64,000 nt of DNA from Maridesulfovibrio salexigens DSM 2638. GTDB taxonomy: Bacteria; Desulfobacterota; Desulfovibrionia; Desulfovibrionales; Desulfovibrionaceae. Below are positions 8,202 through 15,930 of the stretch, in pieces. The DNA lies in assembly GCF_000023445.1 (NCBI RefSeq), contig NC_012881.1:1865501-1929500 (forward strand). The letters are read 5' to 3'. The position numbers and the translations under genes are program-made. Under the pieces are notes generated by a model, which saw only the letters and a list, made by a program, of their open reading frames with translations, did not search any database and had not been told where the DNA came from. Positions within the stretch are counted from its first letter, which is position 1, and the number at the start of each line of letters is the position of its first letter.

Positions 8202-9156
8202 TAAGAATGTACTCCAACATGTATTTTTGATTTACCGGGTCGTAGCCGGAAACCGTTGCCACTTCGGTGACCGCACGGCCTGTCCGTGTGCGGCAAATGA
8301 AAATTATAAAATCCACGGCAGAGCCGATCAGATGAGACATGGGAGATTTTGAAGCCTCGGAAATAAGTTGCTCAATACGATAGAGCCCTTCTGCCGCAGA
8401 GTTGGCGTGAATCGTTGCGATCCCGCCGGGGTGGCCTGTGTTCCATGCCTTGAGTAGATCCAGAGCTTCCCCACCGCGAACCTCGCCCACAAGTATCCGG
8501 TCCGGGCGAAGTCTCATTGTCGCCCGGACCAATGTCTGGATGGAGGTGTGTTTGTTTGCCCGTAGGAAAAGTGTGTTCTGGGATTGGCTTTGCAGCTCCG
8601 CAGTATCTTCAATGATGATTAGGCGTGCGTCCGGCTCAATTTCAGAAATAGAATTGATGACTCCATTAACCAGAGTAGTTTTTCCGGAACTGGTGCCGCC
8701 TACCACCACAATGTTCTGTCTCGCTGTTACGGCACGCTTTATTGAGTCCATGACTTCCATGGTCATGATTCCATTTTCCACATAATCTTCCAGCGGGAAG
8801 ACCTTGCTGGCTTTTTTGCGGATAGTGAAAGAAGCCGCCTTGACGATGGGAGGAAACAATCCTTCAAACCGACTGCCATCTATAGGTAGTTCTCCCTCGA
8901 CTATTGGAGATTCTTTCGTAACTGTGGTTTCCAGAGAGCTTGCGACAAGCGAGATTATCATTGTTGTCTGGTTGGGTTGAATTGTTCCAACCTCTTTCAT
9001 TTCTTCGCCAAATCTTTCAATCCAAAGTTTACCATCGGGGTTAACCATGATCTCTACAACCTCCGGATCTTCAAGAGCTGCCATTATGATGGCTCCCATG
9101 TTGTGACGAAGGTTTTCAATAAGACGGTCGTCTTGTTCGTGTGCAGGGCCATTCAT
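8185..9156 (-). CDS. trbB: conjugal transfer ATPase TrbB (VirB11 family)
   Basis: This 323-residue hexameric traffic ATPase drives the Trb secretion channel from the cytoplasmic face. Walker A is VVGGTSSGKTTL (about residue 155). The Asp box (IIIEDTAEL), Walker B-like segment (RPDRILVGEVRGGEA) and His box (HPGGIATIHANS) are all intact. The chosen ATG at 9156 shares one base with the traM stop (TAATG). A GTG four codons upstream is also in frame. The sequence is close to the IncP TrbB pattern throughout. Confidence 0.95.
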   Translation of the reverse strand: MNGPAHEQDDRLIENLRHNMGAIIMAALEDPEVVEIMVNPDGKLWIERFGEEMKEVGTIQPNQTTMIISLVASSLETTVTKESPIVEGELPIDGSRFEGLFPPIVKAASFTIRKKASKVFPLEDYVENGIMTMEVMDSIKRAVTARQNIVVVGGTSSGKTTLVNGVINSISEIEPDARLIIIEDTAELQSQSQNTLFLRANKHTSIQTLVRATMRLRPDRILVGEVRGGEALDLLKAWNTGHPGGIATIHANSAAEGLYRIEQLISEASKSPMSHLIGSAVDFIIFICRTRTGRAVTEVATVSGYDPVNQKYMLEYILNEKQY

Positions 9157-9569
9157 TATGAACCCCACACAATGACTGAAAGCGAAACAGCAATAGACAG
9201 ACAGAACATGACCCCGGCAAAGATAGCTAATCCCCTCACTGATCCAAGGAAGTTGTTCATCTGGCCCTGATGTTCATTGATTACACTCAGGCAGTTTTCG
9301 ATGTTCGCTTTGACAGCTTTGCTAAGTAGGCTGTTTGTGGATTTGCGCACTTCCAGAGCAAAGGAAGCAACATGTTCTTCCATGTCCTTTGAAAGTTGCT
9401 GCTTATGGTTTTGCAGCAGTCTTTCATACTCATCCAGAGCGGCGCGATTTATAGTCACGGCAACGAGGATAGGATCATCCTCATCGAGCAGTAGATTGTG
9501 CTCTTTTGCAATGAGATCGCGCACACTCTGAATGGTGAGGGGGGCGTTGTCAGGAGTCTGGTCAGACAT
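9156..9569 (-). CDS. traM: conjugal transfer protein TraM (IncP type)
   Basis: This 137-residue protein resembles the IncP TraM protein: an N-terminal segment with DEDDPILVAVTINRA, a central helical region, and a single C-terminal membrane helix (about residues 108-133). Its biochemical role is not well known; in RP4, traM is the third gene of the traKLM leader operon beside oriT. An AAGGG site lies 6 bases upstream of the ATG, and traL ends 9 bases before it. The similarity is modest outside the DDPI motif, so position carries part of the call. Confidence 0.8.
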   Translation of the reverse strand: MSDQTPDNAPLTIQSVRDLIAKEHNLLLDEDDPILVAVTINRAALDEYERLLQNHKQQLSKDMEEHVASFALEVRKSTNSLLSKAVKANIENCLSVINEHQGQMNNFLGSVRGLAIFAGVMFCLSIAVSLSVIVWGS

Positions 9570-9578
9570 TGTAGTCCC

Positions 9579-10298
9579 TTACATTCCGCAGTTCACAAGT
9601 TCTGTTCTCATTTCATTCCAGAACATTTTGAGACGCTGCCTGGTCATGATTGGCAGAGTGCTTTCCTGTGCTTCCTGAAAGGAAATTTTTGCTGTCAGCA
9701 AGTTTTCAATGTCTCGGCCAAAGGTTTCCTTTTTCTTCACAGGAATGCGGACTAATGCGGCAAGGCGATGTGAGTTGTCTTTGTAGACTTTGAATTCTTC
9801 GAAGCTTTTTCCTTTCATGGCGATCTGACCGAAAAAGCCATTGAGCCAGATGTAGATGGGAACCTGGAATGTCTTAATTAGGGAGCTGAGTCCGCTGAGT
9901 GTGTCAGGGAGTGCCTGTCCCCCGGTAATTACTGTGTGCAGGTTGATGTTGTGGCCGGCTTCAGCAAGCATCGGGAAGACTTGGTTGTCAGCAAGATAGC
10001 TGGCAAGAGGGACAAAAGTAGCGGCTCCGTTATCAATAACCATTTCTGCATCATCGGGCAGGGCCATCATCAATTCGACGAGAGTATCGAATCGTCTGGG
10101 ATCGATGTCGTCGCCGTCCATGATATCAAGAGAGGTTACTCCAAACTTATGGTATCCTGAGAATGTTGCGTTTACCGGGTCGGTATCCACGCAGGAGACT
10201 TCTTTGCCTGACTCCAGAAGATGTTGGGTAAGAAAGCTGGCGACAAGGCTTTTGCCCACTCCGCCTTTACCTTGAAAAATTGCATTAATAGTAGCCAT
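9579..10298 (-). CDS. traL: conjugal transfer protein TraL (IncP type, ParA-like ATPase)
   Basis: This 239-residue protein is a MinD/ParA-type P-loop ATPase with a deviant Walker A (GKGGVGKS) at residues 10-17. It also has the segments that mark RP4 TraL: CVDTDPVNATFSGY, LDIMDGDDID, VIDNGAATFVPL, LHTVITGGQALPDT and the C-terminal IMTRQRLKMF. TraL is encoded beside oriT in IncP plasmids and is thought to aid transfer without being strictly essential. It follows traK by 17 bases with an AAGGAG site 8 bases upstream of the ATG. The match to TraL over its full length makes this one of the safest calls here. Confidence 0.95.
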   Translation of the reverse strand: MATINAIFQGKGGVGKSLVASFLTQHLLESGKEVSCVDTDPVNATFSGYHKFGVTSLDIMDGDDIDPRRFDTLVELMMALPDDAEMVIDNGAATFVPLASYLADNQVFPMLAEAGHNINLHTVITGGQALPDTLSGLSSLIKTFQVPIYIWLNGFFGQIAMKGKSFEEFKVYKDNSHRLAALVRIPVKKKETFGRDIENLLTAKISFQEAQESTLPIMTRQRLKMFWNEMRTELVNCGM

Positions 10299-10315
10299 AG
10301 TTTCACTCCTTGTAT

Positions 10316-10699
10316 TTATTTACCGATGAGCTCATCGAGCTTTTCGTCGGTAACGTTCTTTTCGTGGATAAATGCTAAATCGTTTTCAGGATGCCCTGCA
10401 TGAGGACCGCCTCCATTCAGGGGTACAAGGGGAGCGGAGACGGTCCTTACAGCAGGAGTGCCTGTTATGGCCGGGGCTTGGGTGTTTGTCATAGATGCAG
10501 GCGAACAATGCGGGCTGTAGAGAGCTACGTAATGGCAGAAACGCTGGTAGCTTATGGTCATCCTGCCATCACTGGTGAGGTGGTCATGAACAGCTTTGCG
10601 GGTATGTCCTGCAAGGAGGTTCTGTTCGATTTCCTTAACAAGGCCGAGATACTCAACTCGTCCTTTGCCTCGCTGGGAAGGTTTGATCTTAGAGGTCAT
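10316..10699 (-). CDS. traK: TraK-family oriT-associated protein
   Basis: This small basic protein of 127 residues begins TSKIKPSQRGKGRVEYLGL and continues with a helical segment ending in YQRFCHYVALY, a pattern seen in TraK-family proteins of conjugative plasmids and elements. TraK of RP4 binds and bends DNA at oriT. The frame is open 111 codons further upstream, but that part is unlike protein, so the ATG at 10699 was chosen; a weak AAGAGCGG lies upstream. The C-terminal half is Pro- and Thr-rich and looks disordered. It is the first gene of the traKLM-trb operon. Confidence 0.75.
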   Translation of the reverse strand: MTSKIKPSQRGKGRVEYLGLVKEIEQNLLAGHTRKAVHDHLTSDGRMTISYQRFCHYVALYSPHCSPASMTNTQAPAITGTPAVRTVSAPLVPLNGGGPHAGHPENDLAFIHEKNVTDEKLDELIGK

Positions 10700-10956
10700 G
10701 CAGCCGCTCTTTGTTATATTGATGGAAAGTGGGTAGACTGTGTCCTGAATGTGTCTCAGGGCACGGGAAAAGAGTGCGGTGATAGGCATCATCGCATTTA
10801 TTGGAAAGATTGCTTTATTAGAGAAAGGTGGGACAGGAGTGGGACAACCCCAGTGATTTGCATAAAAAGAGGACTCACCAACTGTTGTGATGTAGTTTGT
10901 AAGTCCTTGATTTTGAATCTTTATTTGCTTGTCGGTGACACAAAGTAGAAGGGCAC
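10700..10956. other. non-coding region upstream of traK: candidate oriT and operon promoter
   Basis: No credible gene lies between traK and the ridA terminator. In RP4 the same position holds oriT. The sequence shows two direct copies of GTGGGACA (10828-10835 and 10839-10846) exactly 11 bases apart, a spacing that puts both on one face of the helix. TCCTG motifs, the core of the IncP-type nick consensus, occur at 10743-10747 on the plus strand and in the repeat on the minus strand. Neither is a full YATCCTGY match, so the nick site is not located. No clear -35/-10 pair was found. Confidence 0.4.
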
Positions 10957-10984
10957 AAAAAAGGGACCGCGAGGTCCCTTTTAA
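10957..10984 (-). terminator. intrinsic terminator after ridA
   Basis: A 10-bp stem (AAAAGGGACC pairing with GGTCCCTTTT, loop GCGA) is followed on the minus strand by six T residues. It lies 30 bases after the ridA stop. It also separates the chromosomal genes from the conjugation cluster. Confidence 0.85.
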
Positions 10985-11013
10985 AGCCATAGTAAGTTGT
11001 ATCTTACAAATAT

Positions 11014-11394
11014 CTAGATAGCTGCAATGCACTTGATTTCCACAAGTCCGCCTTTGGGGAGGCCGCTTACTTCGATGGCCGCTCGTGCAGGTTTGTGGCT
11101 GGCGAAGTATTCGGAATAGACTTCGTTCACTTTTGCAAAGTCGTTCATATCGGTCAGGAAAACATCCACGCTGATGACCTTGGTCAGGGAGCTTCTGCAG
11201 GCTTCGAGGATGAATTTGAGATTTTCAAGTGCCTGCCTTGTCTGCTCCTGTACGTCATCAGAGATAAATTCTCCGGTTTCCGGTACAAGACCAAGCTGAC
11301 CGCTTACAAAAGCCTGTGAGTTATAGATTGTGGCCTGCGAGTACGGGCCGATTGCTGCGGGAGCATTTTCGGTATTTACAGTAGTAACGATCAT
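11014..11394 (-). CDS. ridA: RidA family enamine/imine deaminase
   Basis: This 126-residue cytosolic protein has the RidA (YjgF/YER057c) pattern: an NAPAAIGPYSQA start, the FVSGQLGLVPETG strand, a middle TRQALENLKFILEA helix, and the end PARAAIEVSGLPKGGLVEI. The Arg of PARAAIEV is the substrate-carboxylate-binding residue of active RidA enzymes. These hydrolyse 2-aminoacrylate and similar imines to ketoacids and ammonia. The ATG at 11394 is chosen because an AAAGGA site is 6 bases upstream; an ATG two codons earlier touches that site. It follows the Gate-domain gene by 17 bases, so the two are probably one operon. Confidence 0.92.
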   Translation of the reverse strand: MIVTTVNTENAPAAIGPYSQATIYNSQAFVSGQLGLVPETGEFISDDVQEQTRQALENLKFILEACRSSLTKVISVDVFLTDMNDFAKVNEVYSEYFASHKPARAAIEVSGLPKGGLVEIKCIAAI

Positions 11395-11411
11395 AGCCAT
11401 TCCTTTAGTTT

Positions 11412-12395
11412 TTAAGATTGTTTGGGGAGTCCCCATAAATATTTATCGGCAAAACCTGCCGGAATAAATTTTGTTATCTGGACCAATGCGGCGACTATCA
11501 TGCAGGACATGATCAGTCGTCCCCAGAACAGGCCGGATACGTGTCCACCTATCATCATGAGCAGCAGGGTATCTTCAATCAGGCTGTGGCAGATACTCAT
11601 CAGGGTCAGCGAATAAAAAACGTCTTTTTTATCAATGCGTCCTGATTTTGTTTCATGGATAATCATGCCTCCGCCGTATGAAAGCCCCATTGTCAGGCCT
11701 ACCACGGTAAGGGCTGATGCTTTGGTACCGATTCCCATCATGGTCAGGAAAGGGCGTAACAGAAAATCCATTGCTGCAATGACCCGTAATTTGGTCAAGA
11801 TACGCATGATTGCCAGCAGGCATAAAATGATACCGAAGATGGAAATCAGATTGCGCAGTTCACCAAAGGCCCATTCTAAAATGGTTTTCTCGACTGCGGA
11901 ATTGTCCGGAGTCAGCAGGATGTTTGCCGGTCCCTGCAGGAAATCGAAATTTTGGTAAATCAAGTGCAGCACCAAGCCCATCAGGAAGGCTGCACCCATT
12001 CTGATAAGTAACTGAAATCCCAGCTTGGGGCCGGAGCTTTGTACTACACGCAGTTCCACAGGCATTGAGTGGGCGACAAGAATCATCGTCCCGAGCACGG
12101 TAGCTTGAGCGGCAGTAAGAGGCTGGTCCTGAGCCAGACTCAAGAATACGATCAATCCGCTGTAAATGTTGTTAATTAATGCTGTAGCCCAGACAAGACC
12201 CATTTCGCCGGGTAGCCCTACCATCTTCATTATCGGTGCCAGCGGGGCTGCTAGATATCCGACTAGATTGAATTCCTGAAGAATTTTGACGGCAATGACA
12301 ACCGGGATCATGATTTTGAACAGATCGAGACTGATGCGGGCAGCATCTTTGACGGTAGCAATAGCAGGTTGAATTAAATTATCATTGAGAGACAT
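11412..12395 (-). CDS. nucleoside-recognition (Gate) domain membrane protein
   Basis: This 327-residue polytopic membrane protein contains two copies of a Gate-type region, one around LFKIMIPVVIAVKIL (residue 25) and one after residue 190. The segment GLSYGGGMIIHETKSGRI and the LMSICHSLIEDTLLLM helix match the nucleoside-recognition/SpmA-SpmB-like family common in Desulfovibrio-type genomes. The family's substrate is not established; some members relate to nucleoside or ion transport. It precedes ridA in the same direction. No clear ribosome site was found before the ATG. Confidence 0.75.
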   Translation of the reverse strand: MSLNDNLIQPAIATVKDAARISLDLFKIMIPVVIAVKILQEFNLVGYLAAPLAPIMKMVGLPGEMGLVWATALINNIYSGLIVFLSLAQDQPLTAAQATVLGTMILVAHSMPVELRVVQSSGPKLGFQLLIRMGAAFLMGLVLHLIYQNFDFLQGPANILLTPDNSAVEKTILEWAFGELRNLISIFGIILCLLAIMRILTKLRVIAAMDFLLRPFLTMMGIGTKASALTVVGLTMGLSYGGGMIIHETKSGRIDKKDVFYSLTLMSICHSLIEDTLLLMMIGGHVSGLFWGRLIMSCMIVAALVQITKFIPAGFADKYLWGLPKQS

Positions 12396-12425
12396 ATTGG
12401 CGGTGGCTGTAGGTGGGAAAAAAAT

Positions 12426-12460
12426 AAACCGGGCAGACTTTTCAGCCTGCCCGGTTTTTA
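12426..12460 (-). terminator. intrinsic terminator after the STAS gene
   Basis: An inverted repeat (AAACCGGGCAG pairing with CTGCCCGGTTT) is followed on the minus strand by ATTTTTTT. It lies just downstream of the STAS gene stop and before the Gate-domain gene. Confidence 0.85.
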
Positions 12461-12472
12461 TATCAATTTCAA

Positions 12473-12826
12473 TTAGGCCAGCATTTTGTCTTTCAGGCCG
12501 TTAACAGCATCTTCTTCTGTTTCAAAAAGATCAAAAACTTTGTGCAGGGCTGCAATGTCGATAATTTTTTTAACCCTGTCGCTGATGTTGAACATGGCAA
12601 TATTGCCTTTTTCTTTCATCAGTTTATTCCGCAGTGTGATCAGGGTTCCGATGCCCATGCTGTCCATGAAATCAACACTGTCCATATCGAGTGCTACATT
12701 AAACTGTTTCTCTTCGAAAATGGGTTGAATCTGACGCTGAAAATCATGGCTTACTACGTGGTTCAGTTCAGGAGATTCAATTCTTACAACGGTGATTTCA
12801 TCTATTTGTTTAAAACTAAGTTCCAT
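12473..12826 (-). CDS. STAS-domain anti-sigma factor antagonist-like protein
   Basis: This 117-residue single-domain STAS protein resembles SpoIIAA/RsbV antagonists. These bind an anti-sigma or switch kinase and are regulated by serine phosphorylation. The usual phosphorylation segment is visible (DFMDSMGIGTL, Ser about residue 61), as are the following leucine-rich helix and the VKKIIDIAALHKVFDLFE end. AAGGAATAAAGA precedes the ATG. No cognate kinase/anti-sigma factor of the RsbW type is beside it; the next gene upstream is a receiver-histidine kinase of another class. A strong terminator follows, so it is likely a single-gene unit. Confidence 0.88.
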   Translation of the reverse strand: MELSFKQIDEITVVRIESPELNHVVSHDFQRQIQPIFEEKQFNVALDMDSVDFMDSMGIGTLITLRNKLMKEKGNIAMFNISDRVKKIIDIAALHKVFDLFETEEDAVNGLKDKMLA

Positions 12827-12909
12827 TCTTTATTCCTTCTTCAGTGGTTCTATTGCAAGGATCACGGCTAGCAAGCTACACCGCCTTTTGATTTCAATCA
12901 AGTCTGAGT

Positions 12910-14028
12910 TTATCCCGGAAAACTGATTTGAAAGGTTGCTCCATTATCATTGAAAAAATGAACTTCTCCATTTAATTGTTGCGCAAGCGTTTCCACAAGG
13001 GTCATACCCAATGTTCTTGAACCGCTGATGGAGAAATTTTCAGGTAATCCGACTCCATTGTCTGAGACTTCCAATTTGATTTGTTCGTTATCTCTATGCA
13101 TGGAGACTTTCAGTTCACCTCCTGAGTTCATTTCATAGGCATGTGTTAAGGCATTTGAAACCAGTTCATTGATGATCAGACCGCACGGGATAGCTGAGTC
13201 AATACCCATATGGATGTCATTAATATTATAGGTAGGGTTCACTTTCCCATCAACAGAATAAGAACGAAGTAAAAAGTTGATCAGGGTCAGGGCGTATTCG
13301 TTCATATCAATGCGGGAAAGGTCTTCTGAACGGTACAGCTTTTCGTGCAGCATGGACATGGATCTGACTCGATGCTGGCATTCTCGCAGCAAGTTGCTTG
13401 CTTCCTTGTCATCAGTATAGCCGCTTTGCAGGCTTAACAGACTTGAGATTACTTGAAGGTTATTCTTTACCCGATGATGGATTTCTTTAAGCATGACCTC
13501 TTTTTCCGCCAAAGATGCCCGGACTAGCCCTTCAGATTTTTTACGTGCGGTAATTTCTTCTGAAAGAACTTTGTTCATTAATTGCAGTTCTTCGGTCCTT
13601 TCGCGGATTTTGCATTCGAGCTCTTCCTTGTAGCGCTCGTTCTCAACGAGAAGTCTTGCTCTTTCGCGGGTTCGCAGAATTGCATTTTCAAGATCAGTAA
13701 GATCTGTGATCGGTTTTGGAATATAGTCCCATGAACCAAGTCTCACCGTAGCAATGACATCCTCAAATGATCCTGTTCCGGATACGACTATTACCGGAGT
13801 TTGAGGTGCTTCCTGACCAAGCTGCTTGAGAACTGAAAGACCGTCCATTTCCGGCATTCTCAAGTCAAGCAGCACTACATCAGGCTTCTGTTCATGAAAT
13901 ATTTTCAATCCTTCATGGCCGTTGCTGGCCTGGAGAACTTCATATCCGCTATCTTCAAGATAGTGTGCAATGGAAAGGCGGACGCTCTCATCGTCATCAA
14001 TTGTCAGAATTTTAGGCATGTCATTCAT
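12910..14028 (-). CDS. response regulator-histidine kinase fusion (REC-HisKA_2-HATPase)
   Basis: This 372-residue soluble protein has an N-terminal receiver domain (DDDES near residue 10; phospho-acceptor Asp in LLDLRMPEMDG, about residue 56). A coiled coil of Glu-rich heptads follows, then a HisKA_2-type dimerisation domain with the phospho-His in LKEIHHRVKNNLQV (about residue 188) and a HATPase with NELVSNALTHA and SDNGVGLPE. All key residues are present. A receiver in front of a HisKA_2 kinase suggests a phosphorelay intermediate that senses another kinase's output. There is no membrane or PAS domain. It is transcribed away from the PilZ gene across a 203-base divergent region. Confidence 0.9.
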   Translation of the reverse strand: MNDMPKILTIDDDESVRLSIAHYLEDSGYEVLQASNGHEGLKIFHEQKPDVVLLDLRMPEMDGLSVLKQLGQEAPQTPVIVVSGTGSFEDVIATVRLGSWDYIPKPITDLTDLENAILRTRERARLLVENERYKEELECKIRERTEELQLMNKVLSEEITARKKSEGLVRASLAEKEVMLKEIHHRVKNNLQVISSLLSLQSGYTDDKEASNLLRECQHRVRSMSMLHEKLYRSEDLSRIDMNEYALTLINFLLRSYSVDGKVNPTYNINDIHMGIDSAIPCGLIINELVSNALTHAYEMNSGGELKVSMHRDNEQIKLEVSDNGVGLPENFSISGSRTLGMTLVETLAQQLNGEVHFFNDNGATFQISFPG

Positions 14029-14231
14029 AGACAGTATCCGATTTATTGTTAGATAGGATTTTGAATTGGAATCTGATGCGCATTAATTTGAGATGTTGGT
14101 TGTTTGAAGCAGAGGCTTAAGTTATATTAATGCTTGAAAACCTTTATAACTGTGTAATTTTTGATTTTGTGAGTATATATTGTTAATGGCTGTTAGCCAA
14201 GCGGATTTTATTTTATGGAGGGTGATTAAGG

Positions 14232-14918
14232 GTGGATAGAATGAGAATCTTGCTCGTTGCAGCTCCCGGAGATAATCGGGGGGTATATATTCAGGCTTTA
14301 AAGAGCTTTGATCTGGATTGCGACGTTGCCGAGTCCCTTAACGAGATTACTCTTAAGCATAATAAGGTTAAGTACAACGGCTTTTTGATTGATATTCCTA
14401 CCTTGCTCCGCTCCAGTGCTGCGGACAAGGCGGACGCGAACCTTTTGAGTGATAATTTTCCGGTCATGAGACTGAGCTATAAAGCGGCTGACGGTATACG
14501 GTGTATTCCTACAGGTAAGTTTTCCGGGCATGGCACTTCCTTAGATGAGTTTTTTCAGGAAAGCTGCAGGAACTTTACAGCGCGGTCTTTACGTGGCACC
14601 AAAAGGGCTAACAAGGTTTTGAATGCTTTGTTGAACAGGGACATTAATTCTTCTAAAAGCCAGATGGAAAAAAGCGTAGCCTTGAATTTTTCAGCAGAAG
14701 GTTGTTTTTTATTTTCTGTTACAAGGTGGAGGAAGGGCGATACTCTCTGGGTGGCATTTATGGAGTTGGATGACAAAACTCCAATTAAGTCGGAAGTCTT
14801 GTGGTCTGTGCCTTGGGGAGTGAAATCGCAGATGCCCGGTATTGGACTGAGATTTTTGTCTCTTTCTGAGGAACAGGCGGACCAACTTGACGAATTAATA
14901 CAGGCTAAGAAGGTGTGA
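14232..14918 (+). CDS. PilZ-domain protein with a receiver-like N-terminus
   Basis: This 228-residue protein has two parts. Residues 1-95 look like a degenerate receiver fold: RILLVAAPGD at the first strand and FLIDIPT where the phospho-Asp strand would be, but without the paired acidic residues at the start. Residues about 105-225 resemble a PilZ domain, with basic residues (SLRGTKRANK) followed by LNFSAEGCFLF (N-x-S-x-x-G) and a late LSLSEEQADQLDELI helix. PilZ domains bind cyclic di-GMP. The GTG at 14232 has GGAGGG 8 bases upstream; an ATG three codons later is an alternative start. It is followed after one base by a small membrane protein gene. Confidence 0.7.
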   Translation: MDRMRILLVAAPGDNRGVYIQALKSFDLDCDVAESLNEITLKHNKVKYNGFLIDIPTLLRSSAADKADANLLSDNFPVMRLSYKAADGIRCIPTGKFSGHGTSLDEFFQESCRNFTARSLRGTKRANKVLNALLNRDINSSKSQMEKSVALNFSAEGCFLFSVTRWRKGDTLWVAFMELDDKTPIKSEVLWSVPWGVKSQMPGIGLRFLSLSEEQADQLDELIQAKKV

Positions 14919-14919
14919 C

Positions 14920-15123
14920 GTGAGTGAATTAAAGGAAGATAAGAATTTTGAGAGACTGCTGGAATGCATGGCTCGAGGGATTCTTGTGGGTGGATCAGTA
15001 GGAGCCATTGCGGGATGGTTTTTCATGGATCTTCAGCGTGCATTGTTGCTGGGAATGCTGGTTGGGTGCGTTGCAGGATTAACCATGAAGAATGTCCGCG
15101 ATAAGCGTGACAAAAAAGAATAA
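14920..15123 (+). CDS. small membrane protein, unknown function
   Basis: This 67-residue protein has a short charged N-terminus, two hydrophobic segments (GILVGGSVGAIAGWFFM and LLLGMLVGCVAGLTM) and a basic, charged tail. The GTG start at 14920 is one base after the PilZ stop and is preceded by AGG, so translation is likely coupled. I do not recognise a family. The two glycine-rich helices resemble glycine-zipper hairpins. The tight coupling suggests it works with the PilZ protein. Confidence 0.65.
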   Translation: MSELKEDKNFERLLECMARGILVGGSVGAIAGWFFMDLQRALLLGMLVGCVAGLTMKNVRDKRDKKE

Positions 15124-15141
15124 ACTTTTACATATTTCCAA

Positions 15142-15179
15142 TAAAAAAGGCCGCTTCCATAAGGGAACGGCCTTTTTTT
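15142..15179. terminator. bidirectional intrinsic terminator
   Basis: The hairpin AAAAAAGGCCGCTTCC/GGGAACGGCCTTTTTT has T-runs on both strands. It lies between the small membrane protein gene (plus) and the ABC ATPase gene (minus) and can serve both. Confidence 0.85.
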
Positions 15180-15198
15180 ATTCTTTTTTCATATAGAT

Positions 15199-15930
15199 CT
15201 ACAGGATTTGACTGAGGAAAGCCTTGGTCCTGTCGGATTCGGGATTAGTGAAGAAGTGTTCAGGACTGCCTTTTTCAATGAGCATCCCCTGATCCATGAA
15301 GACGACTTCGTCAGCAACTTCGCGGGCAAAACCCATTTCGTGGGTAACCACGACCATGGTCATACCTTCCTTCGCAACGGTCTTCATTACATCCAGAACT
15401 TCACCTACCATTTCCGGGTCAAGAGCTGAGGTCGGTTCATCAAAGAGCAGAACCTTAGGCTCCATAGCCAGTGAACGGGCGATGGCAACGCGTTGCTGCT
15501 GTCCGCCGGAAAGCTGGGTGGGGTATACCCCGGCCTTATCATGGATTCCTACTTTCTTGAGCAGTTCCATAGCCACTTCGCCGGCTTCCTTTTTTGTCCT
15601 TTTGCGGACTACAGTCTGGGCGATGGTCAGGTTTTCCAACACGGTCTTGTGCGGGAAAAGGTTGAAGGACTGGAAGACCATCCCCACTTCTTCGCGGATT
15701 TTGTTAATATTTGTCTTGGGAGAGAGAATATCAATTCCGTCAATGAAGATGTGACCGGAATCAGCGTATTCAAGTCTGTTCAGGCAACGTAGGAAGGTGG
15801 ATTTACCGGAGCCGGAAGGGCCGATAACAACTACGACCTGTCCTTTGTCCACAGTATGTGAAACATTGGAAAGGGCCTGCACTTCATGGGGAACATAGAA
15901 AGTTTTGTATATATTTTTAACTTCAATCAT
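15199..15930 (-). CDS. polar amino-acid ABC transporter, ATP-binding protein (GlnQ/HisP type)
   Basis: This 243-residue ATPase has Walker A (GPSGSGKST), the Q-loop [13 protein letters not shown], the signature LSGGQQQR, Walker B ([13 protein letters not shown]) and the switch His (VVTHEMGF). These match the GlnQ/HisP class that energises uptake of polar amino acids. The ATG shares a base with the permease stop (TAATG). The upstream gene order is binding protein, permease, ATPase. Substrate cannot be told from the ATPase. Confidence 0.93.
   Translation of the reverse strand: MIEVKNIYKTFYVPHEVQALSNVSHTVDKGQVVVVIGPSGSGKSTFLRCLNRLEYADSGHIFIDGIDILSPKTNINKIREEVGMVFQSFNLFPHKTVLENLTIAQTVVRKRTKKEAGEVAMELLKKVGIHDKAGVYPTQLSGGQQQRVAIARSLAMEPKVLLFDEPTSALDPEMVGEVLDVMKTVAKEGMTMVVVTHEMGFAREVADEVVFMDQGMLIEKGSPEHFFTNPESDRTKAFLSQIL

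Noticed and set aside
10559-10567. CATCCTGCC, an exact match to the IncP nick consensus YATCCTGY
   Set aside because: It lies inside the traK coding sequence, and a match of this length is expected several times in 64 kb by chance.
10391-10948. 185-residue open frame on the plus strand over traK and its upstream region
   Set aside because: It is antisense to traK, has no ribosome site, and the translation has the Cys/Arg-rich look of a shadow frame.
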